A stretch of 64,000 nt of DNA from Paenibacillus_E qinlingensis_A (GCF_031455095.1 NZ_JAVDSB010000023.1:1-64000), one strand, 5' to 3'. Shown: positions 35,301 through 44,059, counted from the first letter of the stretch. The notes: generated by a model from the letters alone, not told the origin. Numbers and translations are program-made.

Positions 35301-37089
35301 TTTTCTCAACAAGGATATAATCTACATCGCTAATGCGGATACCGGCATCGGTGTTGATTGGCCGTACGTTAGCATCATAGAACCACCCCGTGCGCCTGTC
35401 CACTATAGTCCTTCCGCCGGCGTCCGCCCCAGGAAGATTATTGCCCAGATACTGCGTGCCGTACCTGCCGAAGCCGGAGACATCGCAATTCACAATGCGA
35501 ATATGTTTCGCCGAGCTGTGAACGGTTATACCGTTGCGCAAGCCGCCTCTTACAATCAAGCCGTTAAGTTCAACATACTGAGAGTTGCCCAGGACGACCG
35601 TATCCCAGAACTCGTCGGTGGCGTTAATCACGATTCCGTATTTGTTAGTTATTTTAATCCATGCGTCGGCGGTACCTTTCAAGCCCTGAAGTGATAATGG
35701 TTTGCCTGCATTCGCCATCTCGGGTGTGTAGAAGTCGCTTACGTCATATTCAGTAGAAGAATAGGTGATTTCCTCACTCAAGGTTGTGATTGAAGCTACT
35801 TTTACAATGCTTTTACTTTCAATCGTTAGTCTTACTTCATATATTGTGCCCGGTTCAAGCCCCACGATAGAACCCCTGAAGTTTTTGTAACGATCGTCAT
35901 ACATCAGGTTCATGGCTTTTTCCCAATTGTTTTCACCCTGTTTTCTGTACTCCAGAGTATGATCTGTGTTAAAGGGAATAGAAGCCGTTACCGATGGTAC
36001 CCAACTTGCTGTTGGTTTCCAATCAAACCTTTCGTTGGCCGCATAATCATAGTCAAAGTACACGCTTATATTTTCAAACGTGGCTCTCAACATCAGTTCA
36101 TTATTGGTATAAGGAACGAATTTTCTAAAGAATTGTTCGTTATATATGTCTGAGCCGATCCCAAACCGCCCAGCCTTCGTTGTAACTGTAGTTTGGAATT
36201 CATACGGGGCGCTGCCATTGGTAGGCTCAATCCGTACCCTAAGCAGTTGAGTCTCTTTCTCGTTTAGATGTCCCACGCTACCTACAAAACCGGCTTGTCC
36301 GGGGAAGAATGTAGACAACTTATTAACATATTGCGGTTCTGGCGCGAGTACCCAAGCAAACCCTGTGTTTACAGTATCCATCTGCGGGCTGAATAACTGC
36401 TCAGGATTTGTTGATCGGCGCCAAACCGTTACTTTAGCGTCCGGGTCGTCAAGCGGAATCTCATACCACCCGTCTCTGGATAAGCCGTCGGTTTTGATTT
36501 GATTTGCTGTGGCTTGCGGGATATTATTTACATCGTACAAAGTAGCGTCAAGCGTTACAAAAGCTTTTACCGCCGAGGAAGTCGCTTCTATATTCAGGTT
36601 TATAGCGTTCTCACCGAATACCTCTTTATAAACCTTTACAAGGGTTTCAAGCGGTATATAGTTTAAGTCTCCTTCCCTGTAAACCTGCGTGCCTGTTGGA
36701 AGATTAATTGTAGTCCCTATGCTTCCGGCACCACCGTAAGTGTTATTTGTAACGGTAACAAAGCTGTCGCCATGCTTGGCTATCATTTCAAAGTAGTCAT
36801 TTTTCATAGCAAAGCCGCTGCCGTCAAGCAAATTGTAGGATAACGCGCGAAAGTCGTTTGCCATTGCCTCTGACGCTACCCAAAGGATTCCATTTTCATC
36901 GTACTTATTACTGTCTAGTACGCGCACGAGCAGGCTGTTAACATAAACCTCAACCTTTTCGTTGCCAATGGTACTCGCGTACGCTGTGTACGCCATTGGA
37001 CTTCCAATAGGTGATATGAACGTGGCCAGCAGTGACACGATAAGCGCCACCGCCAAGAACTTCAATTTTGGAAAAAAACTCTTTGTCAT
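32323..37089 (-). CDS. large secreted right-handed beta-helix protein with Ig-like and C-terminal repeat domains
   Basis: This is a 1588-residue exported protein. Parts in order: a signal peptide (about 1-38, ending AYA), a stalk-like N-terminal domain (VEVYVNSLLVRVLDSNKYDENG), an FN3-like linker (about 370-440), and a parallel beta-helix of pectate-lyase/PL6-like type (about 445-880; RIVNCDVSGFGRYG, ADGLEVDGGSMNVRVYGNKI). A Big_2 bacterial Ig domain follows (about 1025-1110; VVWTSSDSDIASVDQNGLVTAY), then other Ig-like modules. Two related C-terminal modules of about 90 residues end the protein (NILMKMWYGENGKIYKLYEND and NINMNMWWGVNGTTYNLYENG), of the kind attached to chitinases. It probably binds or cleaves an extracellular polysaccharide. 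No SLH domain is seen. GAGGG precedes the start. Confidence 0.85.
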   Translation of the reverse strand: MTKSFFPKLKFLAVALIVSLLATFISPIGSPMAYTAYASTIGNEKVEVYVNSLLVRVLDSNKYDENGILWVASEAMANDFRALSYNLLDGSGFAMKNDYFEMIAKHGDSFVTVTNNTYGGAGSIGTTINLPTGTQVYREGDLNYIPLETLVKVYKEVFGENAINLNIEATSSAVKAFVTLDATLYDVNNIPQATANQIKTDGLSRDGWYEIPLDDPDAKVTVWRRSTNPEQLFSPQMDTVNTGFAWVLAPEPQYVNKLSTFFPGQAGFVGSVGHLNEKETQLLRVRIEPTNGSAPYEFQTTVTTKAGRFGIGSDIYNEQFFRKFVPYTNNELMLRATFENISVYFDYDYAANERFDWKPTASWVPSVTASIPFNTDHTLEYRKQGENNWEKAMNLMYDDRYKNFRGSIVGLEPGTIYEVRLTIESKSIVKVASITTLSEEITYSSTEYDVSDFYTPEMANAGKPLSLQGLKGTADAWIKITNKYGIVINATDEFWDTVVLGNSQYVELNGLIVRGGLRNGITVHSSAKHIRIVNCDVSGFGRYGTQYLGNNLPGADAGGRTIVDRRTGWFYDANVRPINTDAGIRISDVDYILVEKNYMHDPKGSATGWGSNSGVNGWSERHPLGVDGFYLRGGEGVVIRYNDIVAGNDKYWSYGLSTYNNSAYDGGIGWDSDLYGNYVLGANADGLEVDGGSMNVRVYGNKIEAASQPISLDSSALGPIYVFRNLITNQGDQLEYTVGGLKHGTADASASKPAHWYHYRGLDHVFNNTIILPEGAVGARGGIANTSGLFNRSFYRNNIIELASPQLVGMAHVYAVPGSSFDYDISNGAIQLNTYVGEPKEEHGFTALTGYDGETAKAAFVNPQRGDYRLTADSIGVDDGWVIPNFSKGYKGEAPDIGALEYDVNGHMDLMPFRPINYLNADGYELKFDGNQTKTIEIFVGDSVPSGMGYTLLKNNEAEFFSVKNASGHTSGTLTAGVLTLTLTSDMTKIKEDFRGWQYPIGKGAFIIKLDDGNSVPVSVYVKNTTEVAVQQIVLNAETTTIFAGNKKQLIADVLPGNATNKNVVWTSSDSDIASVDQNGLVTAYAEGKATITATIGSIIATCEVTVKAKEGELIEIRQVDPIPGTGAASAVWISWFVLGDRATLTSAKVYDANGNLVVPTLEDFRAPDANNPRGFYRWQSKGKINAGVFTVVITAKYGSKFETYTATLTVKKEGNSYISAVLSNEQWVGPLVLTLDQQSSSITQPTYSITGTLNRAATVKVNGTSVSVGSDLRFNTTLQLVQGNNNITVEAIDSAGISADPVSIVLFVDSIAPVEAVLSADVTAPTNKDVTVTINYPDDAAVKEYKVGDNGLWTAYAAPVVISENSTIYARGTDAVGNVSNVTSYLVSNIVSKSKAKPGTAVLSDDNGYDTGLNDGNYNILMKMWYGENGKIYKLYENDVLIDTKILSDNTPNAQSTVTSITYKPNGTYRYYAELTNAYGTTKSNVFTVNVTQAAPAKPVLSNDNWDGDGNFNINMNMWWGVNGTTYNLYENGTLIYTQALTNNSPTAQSALNVAVNKAKGTYVYRAELVNYAGATSSDTMIVNVTK

Positions 37090-37241
37090 TCCTAATCCCT
37101 CATTTTCTTAGGTTTTTGATATTCCACACATTCAAACTTGATGCATAAAACATTTAAAACAAAACTTAAACGAGGTCGTTATTAATCAGCTGCTTGAAAT
37201 CTCATTTCCTCCTCCCTTGCACTTGAATGCGGAACCATGAA

Positions 37242-37255
37242 TGGAAACGATTACA
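37242..37255 (-). promoter_or_regulatory. cre-like site upstream of the beta-helix protein gene
   Basis: TGGAAACGATTACA matches the CcpA cre consensus TGWAANCGNTNWCA at 13 of 14 positions (the third base is G rather than A/T). It lies about 150 bases upstream of the start of the secreted beta-helix protein, where catabolite repression or another LacI-family regulator could act. Confidence 0.5.
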
Positions 37256-37536
37256 AATGCAGTGTGATTTTATATTGCTGTGTTGTCATAATTGGAGTCT
37301 GCACCTTGATGAAATCGGTATTATGATCCCATTGTAGCCCCATACTTTCGTATTGTCTTTGCCCTGCATTGTGTTAAAATGTTGTTGTATTGCGATGCGT
37401 TATATGGAGGTCATCCTACTGACTCTCTTTTAAGGATTTTCATCTGCATAGGTCCAACCTTCTATTATAGACAACATGCTGAGCAGATTTCCCATACTGC
37501 AGAGCTTTTTCCGATCCTCGTGGAAAAATACATAAC

Positions 37537-37570
37537 CAAAAGCCGTCGCACAATGTTGCGACGGCTTTTG
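37537..37570 (-). terminator. bidirectional terminator downstream of the RNA ligase-like gene
   Basis: AAAAGCCGTCGCA and TGCGACGGCTTTT form a 13-base-pair hairpin with a six-base loop, about 35 bases past the stop of the 2'-5' RNA ligase family gene. Confidence 0.85.
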
Positions 37571-37603
37571 TGATATGAACTATAATTCGCTTTTCTTTAG
37601 AAG

Positions 37604-38155
37604 TTACCTTAAAACCTTTGAGTGTATTGATGGTGATTTTATGCACTTATTATTTTCATATATAGCTTTTATTAGTGATATTTCAACGATTGTAGTTGTT
37701 AACGGTTCTATTCTTGTAGTGCAATAAACAATGGCCTCTTTTAACTTCTCTTCGTTTAGTCTGTTAGCTATTGTACAGTGAGGTATCCAATTATTCGGAA
37801 GATATTGAGTTTCAGCGCTAGTTTGATATATTTCAAAATTCTTATGATGGTTATTGTGGAATTCTAAGAACTCTCTGGAAGGAACAGGGCTAAGGAATAG
37901 TGCTCCTGAGTTTAAGAAAGTCCCTAACGAATTCAGATTAATTGAAATCTGTTTTTTAGATTCATAGAAGTTGTCAAACTTGGCGATAAATTGTTCAATA
38001 TTAACACCAGAATCATACCCTGCTATCGTAATATGTGGTCGTCTATCTTGTACTTCCTCAGCATATTGAGATAAAGCTTTATCACTCAACTCTTTCCAAA
38101 CCTGCTTTATATAGTTTTCCGTATTTGAGTCTAAATGAGCAACAACTCCGTACAT
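37604..38155 (-). CDS. 2'-5' RNA ligase family (2H phosphoesterase) protein
   Basis: This protein of about 183 residues has the two H-x-T-x motifs of the 2H phosphoesterase superfamily: PHITIAG (about residue 45) and PHCTIAN (about 128). The surrounding pattern is like YjcG/ThpR proteins. Members open or form 2',5'- or 2',3'-cyclic phosphodiester bonds in RNA or nucleotides; the substrate here is unknown. The ATG at 38155 is chosen because GGAGGGAG lies just upstream; an in-frame TTG at 38170 overlaps that site. Terminators on both sides make it a single-gene unit. Confidence 0.85.
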   Translation of the reverse strand: MYGVVAHLDSNTENYIKQVWKELSDKALSQYAEEVQDRRPHITIAGYDSGVNIEQFIAKFDNFYESKKQISINLNSLGTFLNSGALFLSPVPSREFLEFHNNHHKNFEIYQTSAETQYLPNNWIPHCTIANRLNEEKLKEAIVYCTTRIEPLTTTIVEISLIKAIYENNKCIKSPSIHSKVLR

Positions 38156-38242
38156 GTTATCTCCCTCCAAAAAATTACTAATAGATTACTATTTTGGATA
38201 ATATTAGACTGCGTCATTTAACAATCCTGCCAGTTACTTGAA

Positions 38243-38283
38243 TGAAAACAAGGAGCAACTGTCACCGCAGTTTACTCCCTGTT
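38243..38283 (-). terminator. terminator downstream of the NTR/TIMP-like protein gene
   Basis: On the minus strand GGAGTAAACTG and CAGTTGCTCC pair with a small bulge, followed by TTGTTTTC. It lies about 110 bases past the stop. Confidence 0.6.
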
Positions 38284-38390
38284 ATTGTGCTAGTTTTATC
38301 GTTACCTACTAACATTTCCAAAGTTGGTATCCGATTGAACTGTCGTTCCCCGTCAATAATTTGACTCACTGTATTCATTTTACAACTACA

Positions 38391-38924
38391 TTAGAAATTA
38401 CGTCTTTTCTCTACTATCCACACTACACTAAATATCAGAATTATTAGGAACAAAAGGCTCACCGTCAAGACAATCCAACTTTGCTGATAGAATCTATTTG
38501 AACTCTCCACTGAAACTTGAGAAGATTCTTTTTTAAATACAGTGGGTTCGAGTTTAATCTCCCTCATTGCTGCTTCTTGAGCTGCATCCCAAACACCAGT
38601 ACCACCGCATAAATTGGTTCTTAACTTCCCTTCCCTCTGGCTGCCAAAAACCAGATAATCGGCACCAATTGTATAAGCATCCCATCCGGTATCATAAATC
38701 TCGAATACGGGATCCTCTATGCCTTTCCATGCTTTCTCTACTTGGAAAACAGTTAGTCCTTCGGTTTTAGTCTCAATCACTCTTCCCTTAAAAACGACAG
38801 AGCTACGTTCCATTTCCTGGATAGTTGGATGTGGTGCTGCGCAAGACAAAGCCTCCACTTTAGGCACGGTATTCAAAATAGAACCAATCACAGCAAACAT
38901 TACAATTACAAAAAGTTTCTTCAC
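38391..38924 (-). CDS. secreted, membrane-anchored NTR/TIMP-like domain protein
   Basis: This 177-residue protein has an N-terminal signal peptide (1-25). A cysteine-containing domain follows (LSCAAPHPTIQEMERSSVVFKGRVIETK...VFQVEKAWKG...NLCGGTGVW), and then a C-terminal membrane helix (about 150-172) with a basic tail EKRRNF. The C-x-P...F-x-G-x-V...F-x-V-x-x-x-W-K-G pattern is that of bacterial NTR/TIMP-like domains, sometimes labelled CbiN-like in databases. It should be displayed outside the membrane; its role is unknown. The start is GTG with AAGGGCGAG upstream. It is divergent from the next gene. Confidence 0.75.
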   Translation of the reverse strand: MKKLFVIVMFAVIGSILNTVPKVEALSCAAPHPTIQEMERSSVVFKGRVIETKTEGLTVFQVEKAWKGIEDPVFEIYDTGWDAYTIGADYLVFGSQREGKLRTNLCGGTGVWDAAQEAAMREIKLEPTVFKKESSQVSVESSNRFYQQSWIVLTVSLLFLIILIFSVVWIVEKRRNF

Positions 38925-39028
38925 AAGTTATCTCGCCCTTAACCGTATTATTTTATTTTTGACAAAGTAACATTTTCGTAAATTTAACGTTTAATTCATT
39001 AAACAATAGATAATGAGGTGAAACCCTA

Positions 39029-40492
39029 ATGAAGAAGTTCGGTCTTCAAAAATTCGCTGCTCTCACAACTGCCGCCGCACTATTGCTTACCGATCCGCTA
39101 ACGTCAGCCGCTTACGCTGCCAGCAATTCCGTGAAAGTCAGCCTACCCACTTACCCTGTACAAATAAACGGGGGTATCATCGATTCGTCCAAAGCACAAT
39201 ACCCGCCTATCGTCTACAAAGACATTACTTATTTGCCATTAACCTGGGATTATACTCGCTCTTTATCTTTAGAGTACACGTGGAGCGACTCGGAAGGGCT
39301 TCATGTCAATGCGACTGGAAATCACTATCAGGTACCGCCAGCAGCTGATAAGAATAGCAGCAACAAAAAACCGACATATACAGCAGAACTCGTGAATTAT
39401 CCCGTCTTTGTCAACAACAAACCGATCGACAATCAATTGGAGGAATATCCGCTGCTAAGTTTTCGGGATATTACATACTTTCCGATGACCTGGCATTTCA
39501 TGCATGACGAATTCTACATGAATTTGTTTTGGAACCCAAGAGACGGATTCGCCGTCGTAGGTCCGCAGCGTCATTACCTAGACTCCTTTGTCAACGACTC
39601 CGCCGATTACCTGTACCTTTACTCTGGCTTACAAACGTTTAAAATTGGGAAATCATTAACTGATCAGCCAACGCTATTGACAGAAGAGGAAAGCCAGAAG
39701 CTTTCCGCCATGCCGACGAGATCAGGTGCCGAACCGTTATCTAAAGCGGAATTCATTTCACCAGACTCTGCGTCCATTGAACGAAAGGAGAAAACATTTT
39801 ATTACAAAGGACATGAACTACTCTCGTTGATGCCTGCGGACGGTACAACTTCTTCGGTGGGATTCATGGAACGTTCATACGCGGGCTTAGAGTATAAGGA
39901 AGCATGGCTTGATCTGGGAACAGAAAGAAAGATCTTATCGTTAGTAGAGACGGACACCAATAATCAAATTCTTCCGGACTTTTCTACCTATTACCGCTAT
40001 TTCTTCGTAGATGGCAATGAACGACCTGTACCCTTGAATGAGTTCACCCACTGGCCCATCTCCAGTGTACAACCAAATCCAAACGGAACTTGGTGGTTGA
40101 CGAGCAGACCAATTGCAGGGGATTATATTAATGGTCGAAATGGTTTTATCAGAGGCGAGCTCAGTCTACTCCAGCCAAACGGTCAATCCGTTTCCGTGAA
40201 CCGTCAACTGAAGATAGACGAGATTGAAGTACTTTCCCATCAAGAGGACGGCACACTCATCTTTCGTGCTTATACGCGTACCATGCAGAGAGAAAATCCT
40301 GCCTTTGGCATTTATAAAATCGATACCTCAGGAAATCTTGTCAAACTGAACGATCTATTCGGTCAAGCCTACGTAAGTAGCGATGGCGACCTTTGGGCAA
40401 CGGACCGCTACATAAACCGGATTGTTAACATTACTAAGAATATGAACAAATTGTGGATGGACTATGAATTTCCGTTCCCCGACAACAATTAA
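39029..40492 (+). CDS. secreted protein with two stalk (copper-amine-oxidase-N-like) repeats
   Basis: This 487-residue protein has a signal peptide (1-31, ending AYAAS). Two repeats of a short stalk domain follow: TYPVQINGGIIDSSKAQYPPIVYKDITYLPLTWDYTR and NYPVFVNNKPIDNQLEEYPLLSFRDITYFPMTWHFMH. A beta-rich C-terminal domain of about 300 residues follows, with a possible propeller-like fold (WLDLGTERKILSLVETD, GDLWATDRYINRIVNI). Such proteins are common in Paenibacillus envelopes; I cannot name a function. GAGGTG lies upstream of the ATG, and a strong hairpin follows the stop. Confidence 0.8.
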   Translation: MKKFGLQKFAALTTAAALLLTDPLTSAAYAASNSVKVSLPTYPVQINGGIIDSSKAQYPPIVYKDITYLPLTWDYTRSLSLEYTWSDSEGLHVNATGNHYQVPPAADKNSSNKKPTYTAELVNYPVFVNNKPIDNQLEEYPLLSFRDITYFPMTWHFMHDEFYMNLFWNPRDGFAVVGPQRHYLDSFVNDSADYLYLYSGLQTFKIGKSLTDQPTLLTEEESQKLSAMPTRSGAEPLSKAEFISPDSASIERKEKTFYYKGHELLSLMPADGTTSSVGFMERSYAGLEYKEAWLDLGTERKILSLVETDTNNQILPDFSTYYRYFFVDGNERPVPLNEFTHWPISSVQPNPNGTWWLTSRPIAGDYINGRNGFIRGELSLLQPNGQSVSVNRQLKIDEIEVLSHQEDGTLIFRAYTRTMQRENPAFGIYKIDTSGNLVKLNDLFGQAYVSSDGDLWATDRYINRIVNITKNMNKLWMDYEFPFPDNN

Positions 40493-40505
40493 GCTCATAC
40501 GGACA

Positions 40506-40543
40506 GACGGCAGCCATCCCTGGCTGCCGTCAGGTTCATTCTT
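40506..40543 (+). terminator. terminator of the stalk-repeat protein gene
   Basis: GACGGCAGCCA and TGGCTGCCGTC form a perfect 11-base-pair stem with a four-base loop, followed by a T-poor tail (AGGTTCATTCTT), 13 bases past the stop. Confidence 0.65.
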
Positions 40544-40563
40544 ACCCAAATTATGGATATACG

Positions 40564-41198
40564 CTATATGAATAACTCACTTTTCATAACTGTAATTGCT
40601 TGTCCCGCCATCAAAACCCTGTCTTGTTGTAATTCTAGTTTTAGTAAGCCACCTCGTGCAGAAGCTTGATACGCATACATTTCAGTTTTGTTTAATTTCT
40701 TGCTCCAATATGGAGCAAGACCACAATGCGCGGAACCAGTAACGGGATCTTCGTTGACTCCTAGTGCTGGGAAGAAGCACCTCGAAATAAAGTCGAAATC
40801 GTTCGATTTGCTTGTGACATTTATCCCTCTTGTTTTGATAGTCCTCAACATAGAGAAATCAGGTTAATTAGTTCCAAAGGATAATCACTTTCACTCACAG
40901 GTTCCGCTGGAAAGTTCATTTGAATCCACGAACCATTCATACTCGCAGTCAAAAGCCCACTTTTTGTATAGAAATTTGCCTGTTTATCTTTTGATAGCAT
41001 TTCTGTTTCCCACAAGATGTGTGCGCTTGCTAACGTAGCATGTCCACACAATGCAACCTCAGTGTTAGGTGTAAACCATCTAAGTGAATACCCCTCCTGC
41101 TGAGGTGACAAGAAGGCTGTTTCAGATAGATTCATTTCTGTAGCGATACTTTGCATTAAAATATCATCGAGTTCACCCGAAACTATATCGTTTTCCCC
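40564..41198 (-). pseudogene. PhzF-family isomerase-like gene, degraded
   Basis: Two pieces of a PhzF/YddE-type protein are visible. The 5' piece reads SIATEMNLSETAFLSPQ, RWFTPNTEVALCGHATLASAHILWE and stops after PLELINLISLC. The 3' piece, in another frame, reads IKTRGINVTSKSNDFDFISRCFFPALGVNEDPVTGSAHCGLAPYW. Compared with the usual length of about 260-300 residues, the first 25 or so residues and an internal segment of about 40-50 residues are missing, and there is a frameshift at the join (about 40850). The 5' end runs into the stop of the preceding gene, so the break is structural. It is probably non-functional. Confidence 0.82.
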
Positions 41199-41644
41199 TT
41201 TTTCTTCGCATCTGCATCCTTACCAGCTCCAATTGCTAACCCCATGCACATTCCAATTGATATTCCTATGCCAATATTGTCAAATACAGTTAATCCAAAA
41301 ACAACACCAAAGCTCATCCCCAAGGACATGAAAATTCCTGTGTAATATCCCTCTCGGATCAACTTATGTTTTATCTGAAGATGAGAAGAGATGTGATTAA
41401 TTAATTGTTTATATGGCTTCAATTTAGTATCTTCTATCCTGTTCGTATCCTCTTTTATTAGCATGAGACAATTCATTAATTCTAGTAGTTGTTGCTCACA
41501 ATCCTTACAACTTGAAGAAAAGGAATCTAACTTTTCAACTCCCCGTTCACATTTATCTAAATTGAGCTTCTTTAAAATTGATTTGCTAACAGTACCCCTA
41601 AGCTCCCTTAAAAGAGTTTTAACGTGATCTACTCGGTTTTCCAA
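41183..41644 (-). CDS. hypothetical protein with helical N-terminus and glycine-rich membrane hairpin
   Basis: This 153-residue protein has a charged helical N-terminal part (residues 1-95; SSCKDCEQQLLELMNCL includes a C-x-x-C). Two closely spaced hydrophobic, glycine-rich segments follow (about 100-145; GIFMSLGMSFGVVFGLTVFDNIGIGISIGMCMGLAIGAG), with a lysine-rich tail. This suggests a membrane hairpin. I recognise no family. The start is TTG with GGAGGGGGAG upstream. It follows the methyltransferase gene by about 20 bases and is probably co-transcribed. Confidence 0.6.
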   Translation of the reverse strand: MENRVDHVKTLLRELRGTVSKSILKKLNLDKCERGVEKLDSFSSSCKDCEQQLLELMNCLMLIKEDTNRIEDTKLKPYKQLINHISSHLQIKHKLIREGYYTGIFMSLGMSFGVVFGLTVFDNIGIGISIGMCMGLAIGAGKDADAKKKGKTI

Positions 41645-41665
41645 TTAATCTCCCCCTCCTTCTTT

Positions 41666-42331
41666 TTACATTAACTTTCTCACGCACCAAGTACTCATAC
41701 AACGCTGACCGGCCACATTGACCGTTTTAATAGGCTCAACAAGTATCCCCTTCAACTCTTCCGTAGTTTTGTGTAATCTCTCCTCATCTACAAGAAAACG
41801 GATGCTCCCGTCTGGAAGTTTATAACGTTCATCACCGAGTGGCTTTACCACCGTTTCAATTCCAATTGAGGATGCAAGTCGTACAAACATCAGCCCGCCA
41901 GGCTTAAGTACACGCCATAATTCATGCACCATTTGCTGAAAATGGGCCTCATTCTCAGCAAAATGCAGAACGGCATTACTAATAATAAAATCAAAATAGT
42001 GATCATCAAAGCTCATCTTCTCAACAGCTTCAACCCGAGTGCGCTCGTTCGACCAGTCAGGTGCTAGCTTCATGGCAAGCTTCTGAACAGTGTCAATCGC
42101 TTCCTCAGATCGATCCACAGCATACACTTCATAACCGTTACGCAGGAAATAAATAAGATTGCGACCAGGGCCGCATCCGGCATCGAGAATCCGCATTCCT
42201 GGCGTAATACGACCTTTTAATAGCTGATCAAATAAATAGATATCAATATCGCCAAACTGCTCTTTTAGATTCATATGCTTCACCTGTTTACCTTTAAAAT
42301 ACTCAGCCCAATGATAATGGATTGATTTCAT
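41666..42331 (-). CDS. class I SAM-dependent methyltransferase (TehB-like)
   Basis: This 221-residue methyltransferase has motif I in RILDAGCGPGRNLIYFLRNGYEVYAVDRS (about residues 48-75), a motif II-like segment DFIISNAVLHFAENEAHF, and motif III RVLKPGGLMFVRL. The overall pattern is close to TehB-type methyltransferases. The substrate is unknown. Its ATG overlaps the TAA of the upstream EamA transporter gene (TAATG), indicating translational coupling; the methylated compound may be one the transporter handles. Confidence 0.85.
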   Translation of the reverse strand: MKSIHYHWAEYFKGKQVKHMNLKEQFGDIDIYLFDQLLKGRITPGMRILDAGCGPGRNLIYFLRNGYEVYAVDRSEEAIDTVQKLAMKLAPDWSNERTRVEAVEKMSFDDHYFDFIISNAVLHFAENEAHFQQMVHELWRVLKPGGLMFVRLASSIGIETVVKPLGDERYKLPDGSIRFLVDEERLHKTTEELKGILVEPIKTVNVAGQRCMSTWCVRKLM

Positions 42332-43272
42332 TATGTAATTTTCGGCCTAGTCGTGTTGGCTTGCACCGCAGGTTTCCGCTTCTCAAAGCTTATCCACGCC
42401 AAACCTGCAGCCATGAACAAGGCACCGAACAATTGCGAGCCTGAAATGCCCTCGCCGAACCAGAAATATCCCGTAATCACGGCAGATGCTGGTACGACGT
42501 ATCGAAAGAAATTCGCTCGTGTTACACCGATTTTGAACATACATGCATTCCATACGATGAAGGCTATCACGGTGCTGATCAGTACGTTATACAGGATGGC
42601 AACATAGCTAGCTGTTCCAAGATCTCTCCAGGCAACCTCGCCCCAAGAGCCAATTGTAAATGGAAACATAAATAAACTGCCAAACAGGATAAACCAAGTA
42701 CTCACTCGCAGGGCAGAATAGCGTTTCATCAATGGCATGCAGACAACGTTAAACAGCGCACCCACTATGCTGACTCCGAACGCAAGCAAATTACCAATCA
42801 TATTGTCCGAACCGAGACTGAACCCTTCATTACCTCCGAGAATGATGAGGCAGACACCGATAATTGCCGCGACACCGCCTACGACCAGACGTAATGATAT
42901 CGCTTCACGCAAGAACAATGGAGCGAACAAAGCCGCAAAAATCGGCCATGGTGCAACATTAAGCAGCGAAGAATTAGCTAGCGTTGTGTATTTAATTGAA
43001 TACATGACGCCGATCTCCAAAACCGTTATCCCAATTAACCCGATCAGCGCTAGTTGCACGCCTGTTTTGAAAGGAATGCATACGTTTCCTTCCTTCACCT
43101 TAAGGAGCAGGAAAAAGATGGGCACCGCCAGGCCGAAGCGCAGAAATGTGAATAAGATTGGATCAAACGTCTCCATCGCATACCGGGATACCCCGAAGTT
43201 CGCCCCCCATATAGCTGCGACGACTACTAATCCTGCATAACTAAACCATTTTTTTGTCAATCCTGTCCCCAT
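42331..43272 (-). CDS. EamA/DMT family transporter
   Basis: This 313-residue inner-membrane protein has ten predicted helices arranged as two EamA repeats (first: GLVVVAAIWGANFGVSRYAMETFDPILFTFLRFGLAVPIFF; second: NLLAFGVSIVGALFNVVCMPLMKRYSALRVSTWF). DMT transporters export metabolites such as amino acids or nucleosides. The start at 43272 has only a weak GG-rich site; an in-frame TTG five codons in is an alternative. It is coupled to the downstream methyltransferase. Confidence 0.87.
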   Translation of the reverse strand: MGTGLTKKWFSYAGLVVVAAIWGANFGVSRYAMETFDPILFTFLRFGLAVPIFFLLLKVKEGNVCIPFKTGVQLALIGLIGITVLEIGVMYSIKYTTLANSSLLNVAPWPIFAALFAPLFLREAISLRLVVGGVAAIIGVCLIILGGNEGFSLGSDNMIGNLLAFGVSIVGALFNVVCMPLMKRYSALRVSTWFILFGSLFMFPFTIGSWGEVAWRDLGTASYVAILYNVLISTVIAFIVWNACMFKIGVTRANFFRYVVPASAVITGYFWFGEGISGSQLFGALFMAAGLAWISFEKRKPAVQANTTRPKIT

Positions 43273-43315
43273 CCTATCTAAATCTATTCGTTATCCAACA
43301 AAAATACAGCAAGCT

Positions 43316-44059
43316 TTAGCTAAGAAACCCTCGTGATCCAAGGGGAATGCTAAACAAATCATCGAGATTCTCTTCCGAGGACCCTCTATCTGCCCTCAAA
43401 AAATACTCATATCTACCGAAATTAGCAACTGCCTCGTGGTCTGGGAGCCACACCCATTCGTCAATTCCGGTTTGACATCGGTGGGCCCGAAACGCGGCGA
43501 GTTTGGCTTCCAAGTGAGCATGCACATCGATTTTCATAACATCCTTACGGGAATACCCATACCGTTCCGGACGCTCCATTGCGTTACCAAATGTAATGAA
43601 ATATAATGCACCCCGAATCCCACTTCTTTGAAAAGCTGCTGTTGTTGCCTTCCCAATTGCACAATGGTCTGGATGTCCACCCAATTTCTCATGAAAAGTA
43701 AGTACGACATCGGGTTTTACTTCGTAGATAAGATCCGCAATGCGTGAGGTCAGGCTACTTTCATCAGCAAACTCAACTGTCTTATCACGGATATCCAAAA
43801 ATAGGAGACGTTGGATTCCCAAACTGTCGCAGGCACTTCGTAATTCCATTTCACGTGCAGCTGCCATCGATTCACGGTTAAGATAAGGTGGATTGCCCAT
43901 GCGTCTACCCATTTCTCCCCGCGTAGCACTCACTAGCGTTATGTCGACACGTTCACTGGCATACTTGGCGAGGGTACCTCCACAAATAAACGACTCATCG
44001 TCGGGATGGGCAAACACCGCGAGCAGCTTTTTCAATGGCGATTTATTCGTATTGTTCAT
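43316..44059 (-). CDS. bshB2: PIG-L family deacetylase, BshB2-like (bacillithiol synthesis)
   Basis: This 247-residue zinc deacetylase has the N-terminal zinc and catalytic motif AVFAHPDDESFICGG and the second motif GGHPDHCAIG, as in LmbE/PIG-L proteins. Together with the overlapping YojF gene (four bases) it matches the B. subtilis yojF-yojG(bshB2) arrangement. YojG/BshB2 removes the acetyl group from GlcNAc-malate during bacillithiol synthesis and may also act on bacillithiol conjugates. It is cytoplasmic. The context makes this assignment stronger than sequence alone. Confidence 0.87.
   Translation of the reverse strand: MNNTNKSPLKKLLAVFAHPDDESFICGGTLAKYASERVDITLVSATRGEMGRRMGNPPYLNRESMAAAREMELRSACDSLGIQRLLFLDIRDKTVEFADESSLTSRIADLIYEVKPDVVLTFHEKLGGHPDHCAIGKATTAAFQRSGIRGALYFITFGNAMERPERYGYSRKDVMKIDVHAHLEAKLAAFRAHRCQTGIDEWVWLPDHEAVANFGRYEYFLRADRGSSEENLDDLFSIPLGSRGFLS

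Noticed and set aside
37379..37573. Plus-strand 64-codon frame ending ...AELFPILVEKYI...
   Set aside because: Part of it looks protein-like, but it runs through the terminator hairpin and has no ribosome site; at best a gene remnant.
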